Part shown: positions 24,015 to 36,000 of the stretch, in pieces | Layout of the letters: each line of letters begins with the position of its first letter | Numbering within the stretch: position 1 is the first letter of the stretch | Assembly (NCBI GenBank): GCA_027625915.1 | Contig: JANTQA010000051.1 | Span: 3,658,501-3,722,500, forward strand | Reading direction: 5' to 3' | DNA length: 64,000 nt | Source of the DNA: Anaeramoeba flamelloides | Lineage: Eukaryota > Metamonada > Anaeramoebidae | Translations under genes and position numbers: made by a program | Notes under the pieces: model-generated | What the model was told of the DNA's origin: nothing | Seen by the model: the letters and a program-made list of their open reading frames with translations, nothing else | Databases searched by the model: none

Positions 24015-25630
24015 TTAATATATATATATATCATAGGTATTACGAGTTTTCGTTTTAAAACAACGAAAGATTTATAAAAACGCATTTTTTCGAATTTTTT
24101 ATATATATTTTTCGTTTCATTCGTTTTTCATTGTTTTTTTTTGAAAAAGTCCTCGAATTTTTTTTGAAATCATACTTCTCGTTCCTAGGATATGAAAAAA
24201 CACTATTGAAAAAACGTAAAAACAACGAAAAAAACAAAATAAGAATTTACAGCTATAACGTAATTACCTGTAAGTGTGGGAAAAATGGGAAATGCCTAAT
24301 TTCCAATTTATGTGGGAGATTTTGGTTCCAAAATCAATATGAAAATAGTTTTATTATCTATTTTAGATATACCAACACAAAAAAAAGAGGGTTTTAGGTT
24401 ATAAAAGATTTAGAATTGCAAAAACTCTAAAAACATAGTCAAAGAATTATTTTTTATATTTAAAATTGATATTTGAGGAATTGAAGTAGTTCAAAATTTT
24501 ACTTTTTTATGATTTCAAATTAGATCAGCTCATACAATTATTTTATATTGTGATTACACCCCCTTTAACTATTTTTTATTGAACAAAAAAAAAAATTAAA
24601 AATTATTAACTTAAAAATTTTTTTTTCACAATTATTATTTTCGAAAGGATGATTAGTAATTGTTTTCATCTTATGAATTGTACTTCTATTTATGAATAAG
24701 AAAAATCTATTTTTTTTTCTTGAGGTTATAAAAATAAATCTACGATATTTTTTACTTCATGCATTATCACATTTCTTATTTCTTAACCATTATGGTGTTA
24801 AGAAACATTTATTATGTTTTGTAAAAAAATAATTTCATTTTTTATTATTTATTTTTTTACAAAATTGTTTTCAAACAATTTTGTAGTTGCTTATTTTTTT
24901 TGTCTAAAATTTCTACTTTTTAGATATTTAGTAAATATTTATTGGTTTTAATGATGGGAAGAAAACAAACAATCTATTAAATTAAGTAATAAGTCCTTTC
25001 ACTTTTTAAATTACTTTAAAGAATTATTAGATTACTTCTTTCTTAAAATTATATAGTCTATTATATTTTTTCTTTGCATTTAAATAAAAAATGGAAATTG
25101 ATGAACCAAAAAAGTAAAAATTACAAAACCCATACCAAGTGTAGAAAATATATAAATTATAATATCTGGTAAATTTGATTTTTTGTTTTGTTAATACTTT
25201 TATTTTTTTAATGATCGATCACAAATTTTATTTTTAAAATATATATTTCATTTCATGTATAAAAATTTTAAAAGAATTTTTCTGTCAATATCTTAAATAT
25301 GGTAACAAAACAAAATAAATATATACAATGGAATATTCTTTCCATTGTTTTTTACCTTTTTGTGTTTGATTTATTGTTTTTTTTTTTTTTTCGTTTCAAT
25401 TAATAAGATTTTCTGAGATATACAAAAAAAATAGCTCTTTAATTAATACGAATAGCCAAAAAACTCTATAGTTTAGGCTGTGGAAACATGTGGCATTTGT
25501 CCTTGTTATTTTCCCTTTTAATAAAAATTACCATATATATATATATATATATATATCTAAGAAACGAATTTTACGCGTCGCTCACGCGTGCGCCAACGTG
25601 TTTCATGACATCAATAAAATCGTCATACCT

Positions 25631-25683
<53 letters not shown>
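24015..25683. other. Intergenic with TA microsatellites and a CpG patch
   Basis: TA runs at about 24015-24031, 25533-25556 and 25634-25682. At 24033-24268 a CG-richer segment has imperfect inverted ends (AGGTATTACG and CGTAATTACCT) and may be another small element. A short GC-rich patch with two ACGCGT words lies at 25573-25600. Open frames spanning the TA runs are microsatellite artefacts. Confidence 0.45.
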
Positions 25684-25684
<1 letters not shown>

Positions 25685-25903
25685 CCAAATTACAAAATGA
25701 GGGGCAAACTTTTTTTTATTATTATTTTTCTTTTTGCATTTGTCTTTCAAAAAATACAATGATTACATAATATTTTTATTGTATTAATCTATATTGGTTA
25801 TTATCTTTAAAGAATTTATTAAAATACCTTATAATCCAAAAAAAAAAACAATTAAACAACTTTTTTACTGATGAAAAATCTGCCCCTATTTTTGAAATTA
25901 AGC
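25684..25903 (-). repeat. Element F, copy 2 (220 bp), next to a TA tract
   Basis: Reverse-oriented relative of 8585-8801. In element orientation it starts GCTTAATTTCAAAAATAGGG and ends with the inverted partner CCCCTCATTTTGTAATTTGG. It directly follows a (TA)n run of about 48 bases, so TA is the likely target. Confidence 0.75.
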
Positions 25904-26214
25904 TTTTATATATAATAGCTTTTTGACAATATAATAAAATAAAACCTAAAAATTGAAAATTTCCCCCTAATAAAAAAAAAAATAGAAAGAAAAACAAAAT
26001 TATTCGCTCTATAGATTCTTGAAATATGGATAAAATAAACTACCCTTTAAAAAAAAGAGAGAAAATTTATTTCTTGTTAAATTGCCAGAAAAAAATCCAA
26101 ATCTCTATTATTTTTTATAATTAACATTTAAAGAATAAATAAGAAATAAAAATATAATAAATATTAAAGGATGATTGATATCTGTGAAGTAAATATAAAT
26201 CAATATTATTTTAA
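25904..26214. other. Intergenic, nothing recognised
   Basis: AT-rich sequence between elements F and C; may include a rearranged end of element C (TAAACTACCCTTTAA at about 26036-26050). Confidence 0.35.
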
Positions 26215-26595
26215 AAATTGAAAAACTAAAATTCTCAGGTTACTTCAGAGAGAAAAAAACAATGTTCATTTTGATCTCCCAATTGAAGATCAGATAAAAT
26301 CCCAATAGAAAGAAATATTTTTTCTCTACAATCATTTTTACTGTTTAAGTAACATTATAATAGCACCTTTTTTTATAACCAAGTGACTAAAGATCTTGCA
26401 ATGAAAAAAAAATTGCAAACGAATTGTGTTTGAAAAAAAAAAATTGAAAAAAAAAAAAGGCAAGAAAAATGTCAAAAAATGATTGAAATTTTGAAATTTA
26501 CAAAATAAATAAACTTTCGTATGTCAATACAAGCCCCTTTAAACAGATGTAATTCACTTTTTACAGCTGGGTCGCTTTGGCTGGGAAATGGTTTA
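26215..26595 (-). repeat. Element C, copy 3 (partial, reverse orientation)
   Basis: In reverse complement it begins CATTTCCCAGCCAAAGCGAC, then GTGAATTACATCTGTTTAAA, and continues through TTGCAAGATC...AGTCACTTGG to CTATTGGGATTTTATCTGAT, matching 34167 onward. The right third of the element is not recognisable. Confidence 0.66.
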
Positions 26596-26810
26596 CTTGT
26601 CCTTATTCAAAAAAGATAAAGTAACAAAATAAAAAAAGTGAAAAAAGAAAAAAAAACAAAAAAAAAAAAAAAATTTTTTTAGGTGAAAAGTATCATTTAT
26701 TACTCTATCAAAGAACAAACAAAAATTTTTCTTTCTCATAGAAAGAAGTTAATAATGATTATTTTTTTCTTTAGATCTATCATTTGATTACCAAATAAAA
26801 TTTATTAAAT

Positions 26811-28133
26811 TTAATTTTCAGAATCTTCTTCAGAATCAGTATATTCGCTGCTACCTTCTTCATAAGATTCTTCGTCTTCTTCTTCTTCTTCTTCTTCTTC
26901 CTTATTTTTTCTTTCTTCTTCAAGTTTTTCCATTCTTTGGAAAGCTGCAATGATTTTTTGTCTGACTCTTTCTTTTCTTTCTTCAAGAGTGAGTCGTTTT
27001 ACTCTGAAATCTGGTTGTTTTTCATAGACTTTTTTTGTTTTTTTTTCAAAGACTGGGTTTTCTCTGATTAATTTGTGTGCCTTAAGATACATGTCTTTGA
27101 CTTGATCGGGTTCAATGTTATTTTCAATATATTTGCTGAATTGTTTTTGGTACTTGGTGTTATCTTTTTTTTGCAAGAATTTCATATAACCAGCAATTTT
27201 TTCCCCTAAGATGTATTGTCTATGGACTTTTGGGTTGTATTTTCCATTTTTGGTTCCTTGGAATCTTTTTGTGTTATGTGGGATATATAATCCGCCATCA
27301 CAAGCACCCTATTTTATGATTTCATTATTTGTTTTTTAAAAAATTGATTGTTTGAAAGTTTATTTGAATTTAGACAGATCAAGAATAAATAATAAATAAA
27401 AATGGATAACTAAAAAAAAAAGAAAAGAAAAACAAACCTTTAAAGCGGCAAAAATTTTAGCACCGGTTGTGGATCGAGCAAGACCAATATCAAGAAGACA
27501 TTTGAATGGTCTTCTGTCTTCGTTTTCCTCAACAAGGAAATGCTTTCCATCAACTTCTGATGTACCTTCATACATTTTGTCCATTCCAAGTTTTTTTAAA
27601 ACCCTTCTTGCACATAAAAGACCTGTACAATAAGCGGCTGGGTAATTTGTGAAACCTACTTTGACACCGTATTTTGGTAATTCGTGAGAGTAAGCGGCAG
27701 CTAAGACATGATCTCCTTCAATTTTTGAGTAAATAACTTGTGTAACAATATCGTGATTTGTAATACGTACAACAAATCTATACAATTTAATATTTGTGAA
27801 CCAAAGTATTGAAGAGTAGTTGAAAAAAAGGAAATGATGAGTTTAAAATAAATAAAATAAAAATAAAATAAAAAAATAAGCAAAGCAAACTTTCTTTTTT
27901 TTTGGAAAAAAAAAAAAGAAAAAAGCAAAAACAAAAAAATAAAAAAAAAAAAGGAATTACCTATATTTAAGAGCACCATATTTTGAAGTGTCTTGAGTGA
28001 CAAGTCTTCTTCTTGCGTAGTAGTCAGTTTTGCATTCTCGTCTTCTACGGAATTTTGTTTGGTATCTCATGAAATAACTTTTTTTTTTTTGGAGTTTTGG
28101 GAATGCGCCCTTCTTCTTTCTCTTTTTACCCAT
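26811..28133 (-). CDS. RPL5: 60S ribosomal protein uL18 (RPL5)
   Basis: Large-subunit protein that binds 5S rRNA. Exons on the minus strand: 28133-27961, 27777-27438 and 27308-26811; introns are GT-AG (183 and 129 bp) and splicing gives one frame of 336 residues. Exon 1 encodes [14 protein letters not shown] then [11 protein letters not shown]. The exon 1/2 junction reads [17 protein letters not shown], matching the family. Exon 2 has [20 protein letters not shown] and TGLLCARR. Exon 3 has [16 protein letters not shown] and [15 protein letters not shown]. The protein is longer than the usual about 300 residues because the C-terminus adds a Glu-rich tail after the [12 protein letters not shown] segment, ending in an acidic Ser/Asp/Glu stretch, where most homologues end basic. 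The N-terminal KKRKKK run is also atypical. Identity is certain. Confidence 0.97.
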
Positions 28134-28215
28134 TTGAAAATAATTTACTTTTTGATGAAAAAAAAAAAAATGGTGGTAAAGTATAAAAAGAAATTTGTTT
28201 TAGAATTCAAAAGAA

Positions 28216-28252
<37 letters not shown>

Positions 28253-28434
28253 TGAAAAGAAAGTTTGAAATCCTTACATTAAATAATAAAAGATTATTAA
28301 AAAAAAATGAATTAAAATTCCAGAACAAATGAACAAATATGAAGACCCAACAGAATGAAAAATTGTGTACATAAACAAAAGCGAGGTTTGCAATGGAAAA
28401 TAGAAAATCCAAAAAAATCTGAATAAAATCTTCT
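28134..28434. other. RPL5 5' flank with long poly-A tracts
   Basis: Contains an A-run of more than 30 bases (about 28215-28250) and must hold the RPL5 promoter. No motif that I can name. Short frames here are homopolymer artefacts. Confidence 0.4.
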
Positions 28435-28671
28435 TTGTTTGAAAGAAGAAAGAAAAGAGAAAGTTTTTTCCAGCTTTTCCAATCATGTGTTAAGACTTGT
28501 TCTTCAATAAAAGATCTAGGTCTAAAAAATCCAAAGGGATATCATTTTCATCAAGAACAAAATCTTTTGTTTATTTGGTGCTATGAGTTCGCCCAATACA
28601 CACTTATATATGATATAAAAAAGAACAAACTAATAAAGCTAGATCACAAATTACAATCAGATCTTTCGTAA
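28435..28671 (+). CDS. Possible orphan coding fragment divergent from RPL5
   Basis: A 78-codon frame with protein-like composition for this genome (W, C, H, Y, P present; NPKGYHFHQEQNLLFIWCYE). It has no ATG at a convincing place: the frame opens with a TTG. It could be an exon or the remnant of a gene divergent from RPL5, or chance. No family recognised and no splice partner found. Confidence 0.25.
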   Translation: MFERRKKRESFFQLFQSCVKTCSSIKDLGLKNPKGYHFHQEQNLLFIWCYEFAQYTLIYDIKKNKLIKLDHKLQSDLS

Positions 28672-29129
28672 TTTCTCTTTAATATAATACCGATCAAAAT
28701 AAGTTAAATAAAGCAGAAGTTAATATTCAAATACCAGTAGATCTGAATTACTGTTGTTGATTGCCTCAAAGTGGAATAGATAATAATGACAAGAGTAAGT
28801 CATTATTTTGTTTGTACTCTTCAATTTTTTATATCACAAAATTTTTGATGAAAAGTCACAATAATGGAACCAAAAAGTAAAAATTTTGAATAATTATTAA
28901 TACATTACTAAACATAAAATTCGCTGAAAAAATTTCCTAAAACAGAAGTTACTCTTTGTTGAAAAATAAAAAGAACAAAAATTTTTACTTTTATCTTTTT
29001 AAGGGACTAATAACTCTTATTTTATTTTTTTTCCCAAAGCTAATATGATAATTATTATCTCAAGGATAAGATTAAACATCTCTTAGACAACATATTTTTA
29101 TCCTTTAGAGAAACGAGGAAACATTTTTA

Positions 29130-31360
29130 ACAGAGTTCATTTTGACCACTGAAATTTCAGTAAAAAGATCCAGAATCCTTTTTGTTTGGATTTTTGGATC
29201 AAATGAGAAAAAGAAAAATTTACAAAAAAACATTTTTCTTTTGTAGAAATCTCACTTTGAGTAATTTCTGAGATTTTGTTTGAACAAATACCCTTGAAAC
29301 TTGAATCTTATTTTACAAATACTAAGAAAAATAAATAAAATACTGAACCCTTGAATATCTGAAAAAATGTCTCATTTATTTTATTCACAAATATTCTTGA
29401 AATTTCATAAAATTAAAATACTTGGGCAAGATTCTTTTCCAATACCTAGAATATAAAAAAGGAATTATTCGTATTAAAATCAGTTATTTAATATTTTTTT
29501 TTGTATTATTAGATTTATTTATTAAAATTCCTTTTGTTTGTTAGAAAATCTTTAAATAATTTAGAAATAATAGTAAATTCTATTGATATTTTAATCTTTA
29601 GCTGTTAAAACACACTGAAAAAAAATACGATTTTGTAATTAATTATTGATCATAAATAACCATAATTAAACAGTATTTCTTTAGATTATACATTGGATTT
29701 TACAGATTTTAAAAAAGTATTTTGGGAGTATTTTTAGTATGATTGTTTGGTTGTTTTTCTGGTATTTTTTTGTTAAAAAAAAAGAAAAAATTGATTTTGA
29801 CTATTTGAATAAATAATTTTTTTTTTCAAGTTTTAGAAATTATAGTATTTTTTTTGAGATTAACTGGATTTTTTATAACTGGTTATTCAAAAATCGGTGG
29901 TTATGCTTTATTTTTAAAGTGTATTTTTCCATACTTTCCCTCCAAAAATAAGATTTCTTTCTTCTTTCAAAGAAAACAATTTATTTTGACATTATTTAGA
30001 AATTTATTAGATTTTGGACTTTTCTAAAATGAGAGAAACTTATCAAAATTTTAAAAAAAAGAATTATTTTCTGAAAATAGCATCTAAAAACTAAGTTTGA
30101 TATTATTGTTATCATATTTTTACTAAAATTTTCAATTTCAAGATATGGTAAACTTTTTTTGAATCAGCCATTAAATTTACAAGAATATTTTTTGTTTAAT
30201 TTACTAGTCACTTCATATAATCCATGTACGCCTTTTTGACCTAAATTTGGTAACATAAAACAGTATTTCTTTTTTTTTTCCCCATGCGACTACACATTAA
30301 AAGATCAAAGAAACCCGTCAATTATCTCTACGTAAAAAGTCCATTGATTTCTGAAACTTCCTTTATAAAAAATACAATTAAAAAATGTTGGACCAAATTA
30401 TAAAATTACGTCTCAAAAAATAGAGAGGATTTTTCTAAAATGACTTTATTTCATAAAAACTATATATTCTAAAAAAGGGTAAAATTTAGAAAGATTTGTA
30501 AAATATTTCTTTTATTAGGTAAAATTTACTCAAAAACACCCAGAGTTTAACTTCAAAACTGGTTTGAAAATAGTTATACTATTATCAGTGAATTTAATGT
30601 TATATTAGAATCAGGGAAATAAAAGAGGTATTTTATTTGAGGCACACATATTTTAGGATTTGTAGACGGTTTTTTTTTTTTTTGATCATTGAAATAATCT
30701 GATCAAAAACAAAAAATAAAAACAAATATTTTCTGGTAAAACTCTAGTTAAATACTCGGAACATGGATTTTTTTCCTCTCAAATTAGATTTACTTAAAAA
30801 AGCCAAGAATAACAACAAAAATTCTGAATTATTCATTCCATCTAGAGTTATATTATTATCTCATTTTTAGTATTAGTTACTTTGGTGAGATATTCTATTT
30901 CCGAGATTTTTTTTTTTTGACTGCCATCTAAAACATTTTTTATAATTTTTTATAATTAACACTATTTTACAGTAAAGAAACTTTGAATAAAAAACATATT
31001 TGGCAAAATTCAATATCAAATCCAAAAAAAAAAAAAGTTAGCCCTTCTTGAAATGAAAAAATAGAGTAAACATATGATTATTATCAGAACAAACCCACTT
31101 TAAAAGCGATTTTTCAGAAATGAATTATTGTTTTTAAAGGTTTGATCCCATTTTACTCATTTCTAGAAAAGTTTAAAAACCAACATATTTTTGAATTATA
31201 CCAAAAAAAAATATTTTCTTTGAAAGAAGAAAGAAATTTATTGTCTGTGAAAGTTAGTGTAAAAAAATAGACTTGAAAAATAAAACCACAAAGATTTCTT
31301 AAATAATCGATCTCAAAAATCCATATTTATTTTTTGAAAAAAATTACAATAAATAATTTT
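29130..31360. repeat. Element J, copy 1, large element with inverted arms
   Basis: Three blocks: left arm 29130-30110, centre 30380-30900, right arm 31020-31360. Part of the left arm (TTTCTTTCTTCTTTCAAAGA, about 29950-29980) is the reverse complement of part of the right arm (TCTTTGAAAGAAGAAAGAAA, about 31217-31236), and the pairing continues for a few hundred bases. All three blocks are also found at 59550-61930. No coding capacity. Edges are approximate and may extend to about 28810 and 31960. Confidence 0.6.
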
Positions 31361-33029
31361 AAACTTGTAAAATATACTCTGATAAGATGACTTACCATAT
31401 TTTGGGAATTACCCATTATATAAAATATCTTTAATTTCACAAAAAAAAAAATATTATATTGATATAGTGTAAAATAAAACCCATGTTTTGAACTTTACAC
31501 CATTACAAAAATTTAACCCATGTAAAAAATATTGGATGACTGTAGCAATAAAAGAATTACACCAAGTGTTTAAAACAAACATATAAACAAGAAATATAAT
31601 TCTTTAAATAACTTTTAAATACGAATTATACAAATTTTGAAATATTAAATTGTTTTTTTAATCTAAATTTAAAAAAAGCTTCTTTTTATTTATTTATTTA
31701 TTTTTTTATTTATTTAGAAAAAGGAGTAATTAAAGAAAAATTATCAAATAAAAAAAAAATAGAAGAAGAAAAATAATTAAAATAATAATAAAAAATAAAA
31801 TTATCATTTTCATGACCAAATAGAAACTATCCACGTCCTGAGACAGGGTGAGTAAAAATCCCAATAGAAAGATTATCAATTATAGATAAAAATTCCACAA
31901 TCAGTGATTGATAATTGATATTCCGCTTTCTTTAGTTTTTTTTTTAATTTAAAAGAATAGAGTAAAATCTTTGATTTTGCTCAATCCCTCTAAATTAAAA
32001 AAAACCTAGACACTACCTCCGAAAAGTGGGGCACTATATACAAAAAATGCTTCTTTTCTGATTTTTTTGTCAAAAAATTATTAAATTATGATAAAATTTT
32101 TGAAACAAAAGCATTTAAAACTTTTTACAATTTTCCTTTAATTGAAGATCGAACTCCAAAAATTTATTTAAAAACAAACAAAGTAGACTCAATTTAATCC
32201 ATTTTGACAAATAATCAATTTTGAAAAAAAAACACTATTTAAATTTTTGTAATGGGTTGAATAACTTTTCACGAGTTGTTTCAACAACCTAGTCATATGA
32301 TCACCAATTATTTAGATTATTTTATACAATTGTTTTCTTCTTCTTCTTATTCTTCCCAGATCTTCTTTGTATTGGACAGAAAACACAATTAAATATTTGA
32401 GGTTTTTGTTTGATCGATCACCAATAAGAAGTCAAATTATTCTTTATTCTTTTTAGCTATTTAAAATTGTGAATGTGACAACTCCATTTTAAGAAAACAC
32501 ATCTATTTTATATTCATGTACATTGCCAAAATTGAGAGGTTATTCTTGGCTTGATCAAAAAATGTATTCATATGAAATTTAATATTATGTTGAAAAGAAA
32601 TACTCGAAAAGAGAAAAAATTTTTTTAATTCAAAAAATCCCATGCCTTGACTAAAGATTTCTGCCTTACATACCTTTCAAACACTTGAAGACACTTCACA
32701 ACCCTTTCAAACACTTTCTGGCATTATTAAAGGAAAAGCGTTGTAAAAGTCTCAAAGCTTTGTAAAATTCATGAGATTTTTTTATAAGGAATGATTTCAA
32801 AAAAATAATTTTTTTTATTGTCGCGATAATGTGAATATCGCGATAATCCACAGTGAAGCGATTTTATGATTTAAACACCATGATTTTGGACTAATAACGA
32901 CATTTTCTTATTACCACCACGAATTTATTACTAGCATTATGACAATTCATGTTATCATCAAAACTTTTAATTCAAAAAAAAAAATATATATATATAAAAT
33001 TTAAGTTTTATTTTATGAAATAATAATTA
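31361..33029. other. Intergenic, 3' flank of the HSPA12-like gene
   Basis: A partial element I end lies at about 31930-32015 (AGAGTAAAATCTTTGATTTT, AAAAAACCTAGACACT). Two copies of TCGCGATAAT occur 17 bases apart (32821 and 32838). No gene recognised. Confidence 0.4.
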
Positions 33030-36000
33030 TTAGTTAATATTTGAATATTCAATTAGAGCTGGAAATATTTGTTGTGTATTTTTATTTATTGCACAAATAT
33101 TAATGACCGTTTCTCCAAATTTAAAATCAAGCGTAATTTCAGCAAAATCAGTTGTTTGATTTTCAACATTTCGGATACTTTCAATTTTAGTTTTTCCAAA
33201 AAATTCAAATCCATCGTCATCTATATAATAAGCTTTACCATCCTCAAGATCGTTCTTTGTTTGAAAAATTTGCACAGTTAAATCTTGATCTTGAATAAGA
33301 AATGATTGCGGAGAGATCTAAACATTTATTGTTAATATTAAAAATTGTAAAAATGAGAGAAAAATTTATTATTAATTAAATAAAAAAGAATTAAATAAAA
33401 ATCAAAATAAAAATCAAAAATTTAAAACTAAAATTAAGAATTTTGGGGAAAATCACAAATCGTTTCCGAATAGGTTACAATAATCAATAAGATAATAAAC
33501 TCCAATTAAAAATTTTTAGCACACCAAAATTCAATTTTTAAAAAAAAAAATCTAATTTAATCGATTCTAGAAGGAATACCCAATTAGAACCACTCACTAA
33601 TCGAAATGTTAACAATTGTTTATATTTTACAATACTAACAAAACAAAAAAATAAATAATTATCAAAACTAATAAATAAAGAGTGTGCTATAAATTTTGGA
33701 GAAAGAGCAAAACAAAAAAATGCATTGGTAAATTTATTTAAATTCTACAAACAATTATTGATCGATCAAATGGTGAGTTACCATCAACTAATTTTATTTG
33801 AGTTCTTATGCTTTGAAGAACTCAACTTTAACATAATATCTATCGTTGGAAAATATTTTTTTGATCGAATGAAACAGATTAGGTAATTCAAAAAAGAAAA
33901 TGAAAGCAAATAGCCAAGTAATTTGAAAAAATATAGTTCATGTTTTACAAAAATCAAAATTATTTCCAATTTGAATGAAATTGTAACATTGCGATTTTTT
34001 AATCGTTTTAACGATGTGAAAAATTTTGGAATTTTAGTTTTGTAATCAAAAAAAGCCTATCTCTTGATAAATTGAATTGATTTTTAAATTGGAGTTATAT
34101 ACTTGAAAAATAATTTAATAAATTCAAAATATTTACAAAATTCAATCAAAGTATGTAGTATTTTTATAAAACATTTTCCAGTCAAAGGTGCCCAGTTTTA
34201 GGGAGTGAATTACATGTGTTTAAAGGGGTTGAATCAATATTAGAAGAAAAATTTATTTTTAAAATTTTACAATGAAATCATATTTTTCACATTTTTGCAC
34301 ATGTTCTTTTTTGGCTTATTTCATTAAAACGTAATTCAGTCGCAAAATTTTTTTTTTGATTGCAAGATTGATAGTCACTTAATTAAAAACGTGTATATTT
34401 TAATGTTACTGAAACAGTAAAAATGATTGTAGAGAAAATATATTTATTTCTATTGGGATTTTATACAATCTTCAATTAGAGATCAAAATGAACATTGTTG
34501 TTTTTATCAATGAGAATACTAAGAATTTGGGTTTTTCTATTTTTAAGAAAATTTATTATTTTTTAGTTTTATTCCCTACTACGGATATCAACTATTCTTT
34601 GATGTGTATTATTCTACTTAGTTCTTCTTTGTTCTTACAAGGTCAATTATAAAAAAATAATTGATATTTGAAAAAAATGCTGCACCCCTTTCACTGAAAC
34701 AAAGTTTACTTTCCATAACTGTTTTAACTTTCCCAACAATTTTGAATATATGCTTATAATTAGATCGAATTCCCAATTCGGAACTTTGGTTACATGGCAT
34801 GAAGATAAGCTATTACCAAAAAAGCAGGTAAAAATTTTTTTAAATAATTTTATTACTGTCAAACATAAAACCTTGAAATTTTCAAAATAATCATAAAAAT
34901 GGAATTTTCTGGTTTTTGAAATTCCCTGGTTTTAGGTTTGACAGTAAAACTCAATTCTAATATAACTGTTTAAATATCCAAAATTAAGACGCATACTTTA
35001 TCGATTTTATTAAATATGAAAAAATGTTAATGTATGTCTAATGTAGTCGTTGAAAAGTTTACTCTTTGATCTGAACATGAAAGAAATCTTGTAAAAAAAT
35101 TGGAGAAAAAAAAATGAAAAATTGCAATTTTTTGAATATTTGTGCAACTTATTTGATATTATTTTTGATTCAAAATTTTCTCGAATCAAAAAATTACAAA
35201 ACCCCTAAAAAAATCAAAATAAGAATTGGGGAAAAGAAAATTTCAATTTAAAGGATCTTTTTTTTCTTACAAGATTTCTTCAAGTTTGAGAAGAAAGAAT
35301 TAATTTTCAAAATGCAACTTAACATACACAAAAGGGAAATATGAAATTAAAGTGAATACCCTAAATTTTAATAAGATCTCTAGACTAAACATTCTTTTTC
35401 AGTCCTTAAATGTACTGATAGTCATAAAAGTAATATCCACTTACAAGAAAATTAGGAGAGCTACTTAATTGACTTCAATATTTTTGATTTTTATTCTCAA
35501 AAATAAAAAAACATTAGTGTAAATTGTTTGAGTGATTGTTATAATAATTTTGTTTTGTTTATACTTATTACATCCGTTTTAATTCATAATTTTTAAGGAA
35601 AATAGGAAAAAGATTTTTTTTCAAAAAAAATAACAGAATATCGATCATAAAATTATAATGATTTAAATTGAAATAATAATAGTATTTAAAAAAAAATAAA
35701 AAGAATAAATAAAAATTAAATTAATTTACATAACCGACTTTGATTGGAACATTTTTTTTAATTAAAGGTTTAAATAAATCTTTACAGAGTGTATACTCGC
35801 CTACATCTATTTTTTTATCCTTTCTATGTTCCTTTTCATCAAAGGGAGAAAGCCACAATAAGCCATAGTGATATTCATAGGTTCTAGAATAAAGCGTCAT
35901 TGGATTCAAACCATATCTAACTGCCCCACACACAATTGTTTTTCCAGGATTTAAACCCACACGAACTGATAAATAATATGGTTCATTTTCAAATTTCTGT

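Noticed and set aside
24131-24397. 88-codon plus-strand frame with a CKCGKNGKC segment
   Set aside because: The cysteine pattern is short, no family fits, and part of the frame lies in a probable small repeat element.
25490-25762. Overlapping frames on both strands rich in alternating I and Y
   Set aside because: They read straight through (TA)n microsatellites; the IY repeats are translation of the repeat.
34618-34862. Two minus-strand frames in the HSPA12-like intron
   Set aside because: They overlap the right end of element C and have no conserved motif.
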